A stretch of 64,000 bases of DNA from Protea cynaroides (GCA_028583415.1 CM053269.1:39793016-39857015); one strand, 5' to 3'; positions 36,240 through 48,195 are shown, counted from the first letter of the stretch. The notes: generated by a model from the letters alone, not told the origin. Numbers and translations: made by a program.

Positions 36240-37164
36240 TCATTTTATGCTGTGGTCTGGTTTTAGGTTTGCAATGTGCTATAAAAAGGTTTGGTGGCCC
36301 CCGCACCTCTATACACGAGTGTGTGGCACCTCATGGATCACACCCCCATTGGCCCACATGCACCCATCATGGAATAGAGATAGAGCTAAGATACCCTCGT
36401 ACCTCCCCTGATGCTCTACCCATACCAGTACCTAAGCCCCTACTGGTCAGGGCTCACAAACTGGGCTCGCAACTAACCAATCCTATATGTCATCAATGTA
36501 CGCTCTATCCTAGCACAACCGTCTACGGCATAGAGATAGAGCTAAGGGATTCCCACACCTCCCCTGATGCCCTATCCGCAACTAACCCACTAGGATAGAA
36601 ACAATACAGGTAGACCCTATCCCAACATAACTCCCTATGGCATAGAGATAGAGCTAAAGCATCGTGGACAAGCCAGCGTCGACTCGGAGACTACAGTGCC
36701 ACATAACCATGGCCAGGCCAACATCAATATCGGAGACCACCGTACCACGACCTTCCCCTGATACCCCATCCGTACTAAGCATGTTAAGACAAAATACTAC
36801 AAAAGGTGTTAGTGTGAGGAGCGATCCCAGGCCCATGCCCCACTCCACACACTAACGAAAACAATCACATGCTTAACAATCACATCCTATCAATGCATGA
36901 ACAATAATAATAACTGAAAGTAAAATATGGCATGTGAATATGCACAAACATCACATCATATATATTCAGGTAATTAACAACAACTTACTGTCCATTAATT
37001 ATTAGGTTTTGGTCAGATTCCCTTACCTGACGCTCGTTTGATAGCTTGCTCCACGTCGCAAGATCCAAACGGGAAGTCACAAAGTCCTACAATGTTATTA
37101 GGGTTTCATTAGAATATATTGCTTAGGGTTTCATGTTGGTCGGAAACCAACAAGGTTACAAAAT

Positions 37165-37330
37165 ACCCTCACAGAGCTGACCGGTGGCATGTACCGGTCG
37201 CAGCTCTGTGGGGAAGACTGGCAACCAGTATGGTCAGCCGGTCCCCACAGACCAGCCTCCTGAGGGATACCGGTGGCAACATACCGGTCGCACTGTGTGC
37301 AACCGGTATAGTCGATCGGTATGTCACCGG
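37165..37330. repeat. ACCGGT inverted-repeat cluster in left LTR
   Basis: CACAGAGCTGACCGGTGGCA and TGTACCGGTCGCAGCTCTGT form a hairpin with ACCGGT palindromes inside, followed by more GACCGGT/ACCGGTATAGTCGATCGGT units. The same block lies in the right LTR near 46913-47065, with several ACCGGT sites mutated. Confidence 0.8.
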
Positions 37331-37859
37331 AAGAACATACATGGGTTTTTCGACTGCCGTCGATCATCCTCTATGGATTTCCACGGTTTCTCCTATCCAT
37401 TCTAAGTCTAATCTTTGAGTTAGAGTTATCCCCAACTCATTCAAGTCTTATTTCGATGAATATCATCTCGGAACTTGAATCTAGGGTTTGACGGCAACTT
37501 AGGGTTTATTGGCCAATTTAGGGTTTTAGATCAATTCCTACTTTGCATGGTATTGATCCACCCACACAACTAACCTAAAGTCATAGAGTAAGAAGAATGA
37601 TTAAAACACTTACCGTTGACGGGCGTAACGTGAGCGTCGTCGAACGGTAATGGCGGCACCTTCTTCTTCTTCCTAGCTCCTTCTACTTTCCAACCTCCTT
37701 CTCTTCTCTAGAGTTTGTGAGAGATAATGGAAAGGATTTGAGGAGGGAATTAAGGGTGTATTTATAGGCTAAAATTAGGGTTTAGTAACCTATTAGGATT
37801 AGGAAGGTCTTAGGATTCGAAATCAGGAAAGTGGGACCCTCAGAAGTCAATTTCTGGAT

Positions 37860-37926
37860 TTCCACATACAACTGCGCAGAGCTGACCGGTCGACCGGTAC
37901 CAAGACCGGTACCATCGACCGGTCAA
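37860..37926. repeat. ACCGGTCGACCGGT cluster near LTR start
   Basis: GAGCTGACCGGTCGACCGGT followed by ACCAAGACCGGTACCATCGA and CCGGTCAAC: five ACCGGT palindromes in 60 bp. It is repeated in the right LTR at 47617-47667. Confidence 0.85.
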
Positions 37927-38073
37927 CATAAATCATGTTGATTCGATCGTCTTTGGTCCGATTTCATACCTGATTGTCATCCGCTCGTCCCGTCTGGCCC
38001 GGTGATGATCGGAAGACCTGTCACGACATCAAAACCAAGGTTTAGACCGGATTTACGGAGTGCGGGTCTTACA

Positions 38074-38167
38074 ACTCCCCCACCCTTAAAAGAAATTTCA
38101 TCCTGAAATTTGCATGTAGGTTTCACAACTCCCCCACCTTTAAAAAAAATTTTGGCCCCGAAATTTG
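38074..38167 (-). promoter_or_regulatory. Polypurine tract, duplicated
   Basis: On the minus strand TTTTAAGGGTGGGGGAGT directly precedes the LTR start at 38073 and would prime plus-strand DNA synthesis. A near-copy (TTTAAAGGTGGGGGAGTTGT, 38125-38145) lies 55 bp upstream, and the flanks (CGAAATTTG/TGAAATTTG) are duplicated too. Confidence 0.8.
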
Positions 38168-41100
38168 AACATACCTTGATCATTGAAAAGGTTAGGGTAC
38201 TCCTTCCTCATTGCGCTCTCCTCTTCCCAAGTAATTTCCTCCACATTTTGGCTTCTCCAATGCACCTTCACATAATGGATATCCTTGGTTCGAAGTTGTT
38301 GAACTTTTCGACTTGAGAGCATCACTGACACCACTTCGAATGTTAAGTCTTCAGTCAAGTCTGGGGGATCAGCGGTCAAGATGTGCGATGGATCTCTGAC
38401 ATACTTCTTCAGTAATGATACGCGGAACACATTATGAACACTGGACATAGATGGTGGTGGAGCCAATTGATATGCTACATTACCACATCGGGTCAATATC
38501 TCATACGGTCCCACATACTTGGGGCAAAGCTTCCCCTTCTTACCAAACCGTTTCAGACCTCGCACCGGTGATACCTTCAAAAATACTTTGTCACCCACTG
38601 CAAACTCCAGATCTCGACGTCGATTATCTGCATAGTGCTTCTGTTGAACTTGAGTTGTCTTTACTCTCTCCTTGATCTGATCAATCACTCGGCAAGTTTC
38701 TTCAACGAACTCTGGACCTATAATTCTTCTTTCTCCCATCGTTCCATAATAGAGGTGTACGACACTTCTTCCCATAGAGTGCTTCATATGGGGCCATCTG
38801 AATTGTAGCCTGATAACTGTTGTTGTAAGCGAACTCGATAAGTGATAGCTTCTCATCCCAATCTCCCTTGAAATCTATTGCACAAGCTCGGAGCATATCT
38901 TCTAAAATTTGAATAGTTCGCTCTGACTGTCCGTCCGTCTGAGGGTGAAAAGTTGTGCTGAACTTCAACTTGGTTCCCATAGCTTTCTGTAATCCTTTCC
39001 AGAACTTTGATGTAAAACGGGGATCTCTGTCAGATACTATACTCTCTGGAACGCCATGAAGTCTGACTATATTATCAACATATAACTTGGCCAGTTTCTC
39101 CATGGTATACTGAGGTCTGATCGCAATAAATCGAGCTGTCTTGGTGAGTCGATCAAATATTACTCAAACTGCATCCACTGACCTTGGTGTCAAAGGTAAG
39201 CCAGTGACGAAATCCATAGTAATACAATCCCACTTCCATGCAGGTTCCGGTAATGGCTGTAGTAAACCTGCGAGTCTCTGCCTTACCGCTTTAACTTGTT
39301 GACAATTCAGACACTGGAACACGAAACGAGCTATATCAACTTTCATACCCCTCCACCAATATAGTCTTCTTAAATCATGGTACATTTTGGTACTTCCTGG
39401 ATGTACCGAATATGAAGGGTAATGAGCCTCAGTCATAATTCGATCTCTGATATTGCAGTCTTCACTCTCAGGTATACATAACCGTCCACGATACCTGAGT
39501 ACCTTGTCTGAATCCAAGGTAAAGTCAGGATTGCTCGTACCCTTCTCTATGTCTTCTTGCACTGTCTTGAGATGATGATCCTGTAGGATTGCTACCTTGA
39601 CTTCATCAACTAGATCCAGTGAGATCTTCAAAGCTGCGAACATCATGGTGAACTTATGAATTAAGCCTTGCTCAATTGGATCTTCTGCAGTTTCAATTAT
39701 ATACTCTTCATCAGCTTCGATTGAACTTGAAGCTGCGGCACATAATGCAGCATTTGTACTTGGTCCTACCTCAGGTTTTGATGCCCACTTCCTGCTTAAG
39801 GCGTCGGCCACCACATTTGCTTTACCCGGATGGTACTGGATGTCACAATCATAATCTTTTAATAACTCCAGCCATCTCCTCTGCCTCATATTCAGATCCT
39901 TCTGAGTGAAAAGATAAGTTAAGCTCTTGTGATCTGACTTGATCTGAAACTTCTCACCATACAAGTAGTGTCTCCAAGTCTTGATTGCATGAATAACCGC
40001 TGCTAGCTCCAAGTCATGCGTAGGATAGTTCTTCTCATGCTTCTTTAACTGTCTTGATGCGTAAGCAATCACCTGTTCTCCTTGCATTAATACACACCCA
40101 ATACCCAACCCTGAAGCATCCGTATATAAAGTAAACGGTACGCTTGGTTTTGGGATGGTCAAGATTGGTGCAGAGACTAATCTTGACTTCAAAGTCTGAA
40201 AGCACTTTTCACACTCATCTGTCCATATAAATTTCTCTCCCTTCTTGGTCAATCTGGTGAGTGGAACAACGATCCTGGAGTAATCTTCCATGAATTTTCT
40301 ATAATAACCAGCCAACCCAAGGAAATTATGAATTTCCACAACAGATTTGGTGCTTCCCATCCTACTATAGCAGCTATCTTACTTGGATCAACCTTGATAC
40401 CGTCTTCAGATACAACATGGCCCAAGAAAGCCACTTCCTTCAGCCAAAACTCGTACTTCTTGAACTTAGCATAAAGCTTCTCTTGCCTCAGCCGTTGTAG
40501 GGCTGCCCTCAAATGTGCTGTATGAGTCTCCATGTCCTTAGAGTAGATCAATATGTCATCGATGAATACGATGACCGAAGTGTCCAACATATCATGAAAC
40601 ACTCAGTTCCATAAACGACGCTGGAGCATTGGTCAACCCGAAAGACATAACTAGAAACTCATAATGCCCATACCTCGTCCAGAAAGCAGTCTTCGGAATA
40701 TCTCCGACCTTGATCTTCAGCTGGTGATACCCCGATCGGAGATCAATCTTCGAGAAAACCTTTGCACCCTGCAATTGATCGAACAGATCGTCGATTCTAG
40801 GCAAAGGATACCGATTCTTGATCGTCAACTTGTTCAGTTCACGGTAGTCAATGCATAGCCTTACACTTTCGTCCTTCTTCTTGACGAATAATACCGGTAC
40901 TCCCCAAGGCGATATGCTAGGTCGTTTGAAACCCTTATCTAACAATTCTTGTAATTGGGTCTTCAACTCCTTTAACTTGGTAGGGGCCATCCTGTATGGT
41001 GCTTTGGACACCGGCGCCGAACCTGGCATAAGGTCTATTACAAACTCTGTAGCCCTGTCCAACGGTAGACCTGGAAGCTCCTCTGGAAATACATCTGGGA

Positions 41101-41620
41101 ACTCTCGAACCACATCTATATCTTCCATCTTGTGTGAATCCACCGTGATGTCGAATACAAATACTAGATACCCCACTCCCCCTTTCTCTAAGCATCGCTT
41201 GGCTTTTAGGGCGGAAAGAATCAGCTTTCGCTTCCTAGATAGCTTGATCCCAGTGAAGCTATATTCCCTTCTCTTTTTGTCAGTAAGTACCAGCTTCCTT
41301 TCACCACATAATAGGATGGCCGAATGAGGGCCTAGCCAATCCATTCCCAAAATGACATCAAAGTCTGCCATCTCGAGTGGTACTAGGCTTGCTTCTAAGT
41401 CTCGGCTCTCAATACCTACAGTACATGGTCCATAATATTCGGTCAAAGCCACTTCGAATCCTAGTGGAGAACGAACTATCAAGCTTGGGTTCAAATGCTT
41501 GATTGGTAACTCCATTCGCTTCCCAAAAGAAATAGAAACAAAGGAGTGCGTAGCCGCAGAGTCAAATAGTACTCTGGCAGGTATACCAGCTACATTTACA
41601 ATTCTTAGAATTTTTATTAT
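38140..41620 (-). pseudogene. Gypsy pol: protease, RT, RNase H, integrase, chromodomain
   Basis: Minus-strand order: aspartic protease (LFDSAATHSF, about 41570; ILGMDWL); reverse transcriptase 41200-40500 (RLCIDYRELNKLT, FSKIDLRSGYHQ, then VFIDDILIYSKD around 40569); RNase H (LYTDASGLGIG, SDHKSLTYL, ADALSRKW); integrase with HHCC zinc finger (HYPSYSVHPGSTKMYHD, CLNCQQVK) and catalytic core (ITMDFVTGLP, IVSDRDPRF, then the Glu in ILEDMLRA); C-terminal chromodomain-like tail (VQQLRTKDIHYVKVHW, EITWEEESAMRKEYPNLF). Breaks: frameshifts near 40600 and 40360, a stop at 39164, a frameshift near 38720. No complete polyprotein can be made. Confidence 0.93.
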
Positions 41621-42971
41621 CCTTTAGTTCTACATGCGCATACACACAATGAAAATTAGTAAGCCAAACAGTAAGGGATAGAGTCATACCAGTGACCACA
41701 TCAGGTGATGCAGCTGCCTCTTCAGTGGTGATCGCATAAACTCTTCCTTGCTGGGGAGGTTGCTTCTTAGGTAGAGTGCAGGTCCTTGCATTATGACCCA
41801 CTTGCTGACAGTTGAAACATTTGATATTCGGGTTGAATGTGGTATTCTGTGGCACAGGTGGTGCCTCATTGTTCCTTGCAGGCACTGCAGTGGTCTGAGC
41901 CCTGTATGGGCGGAAGGGTCTATTGCTACCGCCACCCGAACTCTCACTAGCAGGTATCTTCACTCCCATATTCTGAGCAAAGAAGCTGTCCCTCTGACTG
42001 GATTCTATCACCCTCGCAACCTGCACAGCCTCATTGTAGATCTTCTTCTCCAAACCCAAGATGTGCTCTCTAATGCTTCCACGTAGTCCCATGGTGAACC
42101 TACGTGTCTTGGTCTCTTCCTCTTGCATACTCGCCGGTGCGAAGAAAAATAGTTCTTCATACCTCTGCTGATAAGCATCCATGGTCGACTGAGATTGCTG
42201 TAGATTGAGGAACTCCTTCTCCATTTGATCTCTAAAACTCTTCGGAAAGTATTTATCGAAGAAGGCAGCTTTGAACACTTCCCAATCCACCAGTGTATAC
42301 TTAGTCTCCAGATATGCCCGTGTAGAATTTCACCAAGCATTTGCATCTTCTTTCAGCATGTGAGTGGCAAATAAAACCTTTTCCTCCTCTGTACATGTCA
42401 TTAGACAGAAATTCTTCTCCATCTTTGCAACCCACTGTGCTGGCCACAATGGTTTCCCTGTCCTACCAGTGAATGATGAAGGCTTCAACTTCAGGAATCT
42501 GTCCACTGCCCTGCTCAGATCATGTTGTCCCTGAGTGTTCATTTCGTACCATGGTGGTGGATACGGATAGGCTCCCGGGTACACAGAAGGTGACGAAAAC
42601 TGATGCGATGGTGGTACATTCTGTGCTTGGCCCATCGGCCTTGGGCTACCCTGCATCAACTGTGAAGTATTTTTCTCTCCAAACTCAGGCGTATCTCTAG
42701 TGGGAACAGAACCCGGTGGCCTGAGCATCTTCAGTATCTTGCTCAGGAATTCTTTCTGCTGAGCTTGCATCTGATAGACCAGGTTTGTAACAATGGTCTC
42801 AGAATTCCTGTGAGGTGGCCCAGGAAAATTTGTTGTTGCTTCTGGAACCTGTTCCTCCTCCACTTCTGGACTTGGCTCTCTAACATGGCCTTGTTCAACT
42901 TGCTCTTCTTCCTCGAGGCGCATCCTGGTCTGGTGACGCTTCCGACCCCTACGACCGTTTCCGCCCACCAT
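41621..42971 (-). pseudogene. Gypsy gag with CCHC zinc knuckle
   Basis: Start ATG at 42971, then a basic and Glu-rich N-terminus, a Pro-rich linker, the retrotransposon gag core (WPAQWVAKMEKNFCLMTCTE; DWEVFKAAFFDKYFPKSFRD) and the knuckle CFNCQQVGHNARTC at about 41820. A TGA where the gag core normally has Trp (after DANAW, about 42330) breaks the frame. Between DVVTG (about 41690) and the protease there is about 70 bp of sequence unlike gag, possibly an insertion or an unspliced intron. Confidence 0.88.
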
Positions 42972-43137
42972 CTCAGACTATTCTGTTTGAATCTGAGAAG
43001 AAGACATAACACATGAGATTTGAAGCAATAGAGGTGTTAGTCTTGAACAATATAAGGCGAAACAGTCATAAAAAGAAGTAATTAAGTCTACCAATTTTTT
43101 TAAAAAAATTTCAGGGTTTTTTTGGCTTTTCAGGTGT

Positions 43138-43290
43138 TGACCGGTCGCAACATACCGGTCGACACTCTGTATACAGGGTTGCGACCGGTATAGTCGACCG
43201 GTCAAAATTAAAATTCTGACCGAGACATAGCGGTCGCAAACCTGGGGAGATATCGGTCGACCGGTATAGGCAAAACCGTCGATCGATATG
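43138..43290. repeat. ACCGGT/TCGACC cluster upstream of gag
   Basis: TTGACCGGTCG (43138-43148) and CGACCGGTCAA (43195-43205) are perfect inverted repeats around further ACCGGT palindromes; GATATCGGTCGACCGGTATA follows. The block lies between gag and the antisense gene and resembles the clusters inside the LTRs. Confidence 0.85.
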
Positions 43291-43897
43291 CCCAGAATTG
43301 GCTTTATAATCGCGAAAAGTGAGATTTTTTTTTCACTTTTCTTCTCTTTTCTCTCCGATGGCGATTCCTCTCTGCTCAACCGAGTTGCTACAGTCCGGCC
43401 GGTGAATTTAGAAGCCGATTCCTTCCGTTCAAAGCGTAGAACATTGTCTCCATGTAGGTCTCTTCCCTCTCTCTCATGTTTTTAGATATTTTTCATATCG
43501 TCTATATGTAGAAATTTAGGTTTTTCATCGATTGAGAGATTCTAACCGTAGGAACTCTTTTTCTTCGGCTTAGAAAGGGTTTAGGGACCCCCAAGAGAAA
43601 AATCCCTCAACCAATTTGGGGTTTCACCGAACGGTTTTCATAAAAATCAAATTTTTACATGTTTTGACCTAGGTTTTCCAAAATTTTCGAAATTTCTTGA
43701 TTTTTCCAAATTTCTTGAAATTTCTTATTGTAAATGCTTGTGATTGATTTGTCGAAGAGTGTGGGGGTTACGTAAGTCCTCCTCCCCATGTTTTTGGGTG
43801 AGTTTGACGCTTTTTCCCAATTTACTGTCGTTATGCTGCCGAAATTTCGACAATTTCTAACCTTTTCTTCTTGTTTTCCCTTGTTTTGCAGTTTAAA

Positions 43898-45144
43898 ATG
43901 GCTCCCCGACGCGCTTTTGGGAAACGTCCTCATGGCTCGAGTTCACGTGCTCCCCAGCCACCAGTTCCCCAACTTGACGAGCACTGATTCCGTTCTATAG
44001 AAGCACAGGCTCGGTTCCCGTGGTTTGACAACAAGAGCATTGAATCTGGACGCTGGGTTAACCTGGATCAGCTGGAGAGATTCGACGTGTGAGCCGCTTT
44101 TAACGCGCTCGGGTGGGTACCGATAATATCCTATACTGATACCACCCGTCCCAATCTGGTTAAGCATTTCTATGCTAACCTGGAGCTGCACAGAGATGTT
44201 AACGATCCCAACCAGGGTAGGGATTTGCGCATCACTAGCTATGTCAGGGGTGTACCCATTTCATTCAACACCCACCAGCTGGCCGACCTTCTAGGGGTTC
44301 CTAATGATGGAGACCTAGTGTATTGCCCTCCCAAAGAAAAGGGCTATCTGACTGAGGATCTGCGCCGAGAGATAGCAGATCAGATACTCAACCCTGGAGC
44401 TCCCATGAAGGCGGCTAGCTTGAGACCTGTACCTTGGGTATACAGTCGCATCATTCACAGCACATCATCGTGCCCCAGAGCGGCCATTATAGTGAGTTAT
44501 CCCAGCTCACTCAGTACATTACTTATTGTGTCTGCACTGGGGAGCGGGTCTTTCTCCCTTATCTCATCATCATGACCATGCATCAGGCGACCCTGGCCGA
44601 TCAGGCCAGTAACCTTCCCTACGGTCGTCTCATTACCTTCCTGCTACGTCGCCTGGGCGTGAGCATGAGAGGCGAGGTGACCGTTGAGGATACTATGACC
44701 TCCGACATAGATTGGGACGCCATTCAGAGGATGCAGATGGTTGATCTGCCTGTTAGCGATGACGAGTTGGAGGCTCGCCCTCGCCCACTCGGGAGGGTAG
44801 CAGCCACGGCGGCAGCAGCAGCAACAGCCAATGCGGCCTATGCAGCCGAGCTCGAGCGCGATGATGACGAGGATAGAGTCGAGGGTGCACCAGTGTCAGC
44901 TCCACAGCCTACACCTGCAACACCACCATCTTCCTCTATAGCTGGACCATCTTAGCCTCCCTCCGACACCATGATGGGTATGATTATGGAGATCCGGGAC
45001 ACTCAGCGTGAGATGAGCCGCGACTTGGCGCAGTTGGCTCGCAATCTCAGAGTCACACAAGATCAGGTGCACTGGCTCAGGGTTGCTTACGAGCAAGACT
45101 ATGATATAGCAGACCCTATTCCTCCCAGGCCCCCTACCCCATGA
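43898..45144 (+). pseudogene. Antisense accessory gene in gypsy (plant transposon-protein type)
   Basis: It runs opposite to gag-pol, in the 2.5-kb leader between 5' LTR and gag. It starts MAPRRAFGKRPHGSSSRAP at 43898, just after TTGTTTTGCAG, a good 3' splice site, so a 5' UTR intron is likely. The core reads FPWFDNKSIESGRW, HFYANLELHRDVND, ITSYVRGVPISFNTHQLADL and LGVPNDGD, then LPYGRLITFLLRRLGV. This resembles the plant domain annotated as putative plant transposon protein. After an Ala-rich, acidic linker comes a helical tail (IRDTQREMSRDLAQLARNL) ending at TGA 45142-45144. In-frame stops at 43985, 44090 and 44953 and a frameshift near 44440 show it is decayed. Function unknown; family identity is from memory of the motif pattern. 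Confidence 0.7.
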
Positions 45145-45458
45145 TTGTCCCTCATATTTCTTTTTCTTCAGACGGTTTATAATACAGGGTAACTGTCCGG
45201 TTTGTGGACTGTACCCTGTAGCACTATTTTATCTGATACTCATTTTCTATTTAATGAAAGTTTTCTTGGTTTTTTCCTAACTAGTGCATGTGTAAATGTT
45301 AAGTTTCACATTTAATATTGTACATTATTCTCTTTCTTAGTCCATCTCAGGTATCAAATAATGCTTAGGGTGTGTTTGTATTAAGATTTTTAAATTTTTT
45401 CTAACTCAGTTCATCGACTTAGTTAAGTGCAATATGATTTGTTGGGCAGAGCCCGAAA

Positions 45459-45470
45459 GCTCTAATACCA
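45459..45470 (-). promoter_or_regulatory. Gypsy primer binding site
   Basis: On the minus strand TGGTATTAGAGC lies 3 nt inside the 5' LTR end. It matches the initiator tRNA-Met primer site with one change (TGGTATCAGAGC expected). Confidence 0.85.
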
Positions 45471-45473
45471 AGT

Positions 45474-47814
45474 TATCACACCCCAATTCTGATCCAACCA
45501 GAATGGTGTGAATGAACCGTCAATGAACCAACGGTTCACACCAGGATCTCGAATAGGCCGTGTCCACTCATACAAACCATCACACATAACCACAATCAGA
45601 ATATAATAGTACAGCGGAAGTCTTTTAAATATAATGAACTGAGTATCTATTGATAATTAAATAAGTATCCAATTATTCAAATCCAAACATAAAATAAATA
45701 TCTTTTACATCCCTTTAATATCAAACGAAAATAACTGAAACGAATAAACAAAAATCCGATCACAGGTACACGTAGAAAGGGCACTCGCATGAAGCGTCAT
45801 GCTCGTCCTCTCCTGCCTGTACACTCAAAGCGGCAACGTCACCATACGTCGGAGCGTTCACATAGTCGTCAACAGTGTAACCTGCATCAACATCTAAAAT
45901 AATGTGTACACAAAGGGTGAGCTCACAACTTAGCTCAGTAAGACAATCAGACAGTTTCACAATATTATGCATGAGTAATAATCATTTTATGCTGTGGTCT
46001 GGTTTTAAGTTTGCAATGTGCTATAGAATGGTTTGGTGGCCCCCGCACCTCTATACACGAGTGTGTGACACCTCATGGATCACACCCCCATTGGCCCACA
46101 TGCACCCATCATGGAATATAGATAGAGCTAAGATACCCTCGTACCTCCCCTGATGCTCAACCCATACCAGTACCTAAGCCCCTACTGGCCAGGGCTCACA
46201 AACTGGGCTCGCAACTAACCAATCCTATATGTCATCAATGTACGCTCTATCCCAGCACAGCCGTCTACGGCATAGAGATAGAGCTAAGGCATTCCCACAC
46301 CTCCCCTGATGCCCTATCCGCAACTAACGCACTAGGATAGAAATAATACAGGTAGACCTTATCCCAACATAACTCCCTACGACATAGAGATAGAGCTAAA
46401 GCATCGTGGACAAGCCAGCGTCGACTCGGAGACCACAGTGCCACATAACCATGGTCAGGCCAACATCAATATCGGAGACCACCGTACCACGACCTTCCCC
46501 TGATACTCCACCCGTACCAAGCATGTTAAGACAGAATACTACAAAAGGTGCTAGTGTGAGGAGCGATCCCAGGCCCATGCCCCACTCCACACACTAAAGA
46601 AAACAATCACATGCTTAACAATCACATCCTATCAATGCATGAACAATAATAATAACTGAAAGTAAAGGATGGCATGTGAATATGCACAAACATCACATCA
46701 TATATATTCAGGTAATTAACAACAACTTACTGTTCATTAATTATTAGGTTTAGGTCAGATTCCCTTATCTGACGCTTGTTTGATAGCTTGCTCCACGTCG
46801 CAAGATCCAAACGGGAAGTCACAAAATCCTACAATGTTATTAGGGTTTCATTAGAATATATTGCTTAGGGTTTCATGTTGGTCGAAAATCAACAAGGTTA
46901 CAAAATACCCTCACAGAGCTGACCGGTAGCATGTATTGGTCGCAGCTCTGTGGGAAAGACTGGCGACCGGTATGGTCAGTCGGTCCCCACAGACCAGCCT
47001 CCCGAGGGATACCGATGGCAATATATCGGTCGCACTGTGTGTAACCGGTATAGTCGATCGGTATGTCTCCGGAAGACCATACATGGGTTTTTCGACTGCC
47101 GTCGATCATCCTCTATGGATTTCCACGGTTTCTCCTATCCATTCTAAGTCTAATCTTTGAGTTAGAGTTATCCCCAACTCATTCAAGTCTTATTTCGATG
47201 AATATCATCTCGGAACTCGAATCTAGGGTTTGACGGCAACTTAGGGTTTATTGGCCAATTTAGGGTTTTAGATCAATACCTACTTTGCATGGTATTGATC
47301 CACCCACACAACTAACCTAAAGTCATAGAGTAAGAAGAATGATTAAAACAGTTACCGTTGACGGGCGTAACGTGAGCGTCGTCGAACGGTAATGGCGGCA
47401 CCTTCTTCTTCTTCCTAGCTCCTTCTACTTTCCAACCTCCTTCTCTTCTCTAGAGTTTGTGAGAGATAATGGAAAGGATTTGAGGAGGTTTAAGGGTGTA
47501 TTTATAGGTTAAAATTAGGGTTTAGTAACCTATTAGGATTAGGAAGGTCTTAGGATTCGAAATCAAGAAAGTGGGACCCTCAGAAGTCAATTTCTGGATT
47601 TCCACATACAACTGCGCAGAGCTGACCGGTCGACCGGTACCAAGACCGGTACCATCGACCGGTCAACATAAAATCATGTTGATTCGATCGTCTTTGGTCC
47701 GATTTCATACCTGATTGTCATCCGCTCGTCCCGTCTGGCCCGGTGATGATCGGAAGACCTGTCACGACATCAAAACCAAGGTTTAGACCGGGTTTACGAA
47801 GTGCGGGTCTTACA
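45474..47814 (-). mobile_element. Gypsy 5' LTR (right, 2341 bp)
   Basis: Near-identical to 35732-38073. Its inner terminus is TATCACACCCC instead of TGTCACACCCC, a G-to-A change in the terminal CA dinucleotide of the sense strand. The outer end TCTTACA abuts AGCAA. It includes the short sense ORF at 45760-45972 and the ACCGGT clusters. Confidence 0.95.
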
Positions 47815-47819
47815 AGCAA

Positions 47820-48195
47820 TCTCCTGTTGTAACTCAAAGATTCGAGAGGAGTTATCAACTTGGCCATACATGTCCTTAAAGGAGTCCCAAAGAATCTTAG
47901 ACGTTTCTGAATAAGCAAATATTTCATATATTTGTGGTTCCATAGAGTTAAAAAGCCATGACATTACCATATTATCATTGGCTTCCCAATCAGGGAATTT
48001 AGTATCTGTAGAGGCAGGAGCCTTGATTTGACCATTAACGTAACCAAGCTTTGTACGACCTCCAAGGGCAACAGTTACTGCCCTTGACCATGGCAAGTAA
48101 TTGTGGCCAGTGAGAAGGATAGAGGTGAGACGAGTGTTCATCTCATGAGAACCAGAATTAGCTTTACTATTATCAACAGTGCTGGAACTAGTCAT
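47820..48195 (-). pseudogene. Copia gag N-terminal part
   Basis: Starts MTSSSTVDNSKANSGSHEMN at 48195. The copia gag (UBN2/Retrotran_gag) signature follows: ILLTGHNYLPWSRAVTVALG, GYVNGQIKAP, MVMSWLFNSMEPQI, ILWDSFKDMYGQ, RIFELQQEIA. The frame is open up to the gypsy insertion at 47819 and continues at 35731. Confidence 0.92.

Larger units (their letters stand above)
35732..38073 (-). mobile_element. Gypsy 3' LTR (left, 2342 bp)
   Basis: Minus-strand sense: starts TGTAAGACCCGCACTCC at 38073 and ends GGGGTGTGACA at 35732. The flanking AGCAA is intact. It contains ACCGGT-rich inverted repeats (37860-37925 and 37165-37330) and a short sense ORF (36239-36018). Confidence 0.95.
35727..47819 (-). 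mobile_element. Full-length Tekay/Del-like gypsy retrotransposon
   Basis: LTRs 35732-38073 and 45474-47814, flanked by AGCAA at 35727-35731 and 47815-47819. Transcription sense is minus: PBS next to the right LTR (45459-45470), polypurine tract next to the left LTR (38074-38092), gag and pol between. A C-terminal chromodomain-like tail places it in the chromovirus group, closest to Tekay/Del. The two LTRs look about 97-98% identical by eye, so the insertion is fairly recent, but gag-pol already has several stops and frameshifts. A separate antisense gene relic lies between gag and the 5' LTR. Confidence 0.95.

Noticed and set aside
36654..37418. Several overlapping frames on both strands in the gypsy LTR
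   Set aside because: Repeated identically in the right LTR but without codon structure or a match; they come from the GC-rich repeat clusters.
43898..45144. Host gene interpretation of the antisense gypsy gene
   Set aside because: It lies wholly inside an element with intact target duplications and has several disabling changes, so it is element cargo, not a local host gene.
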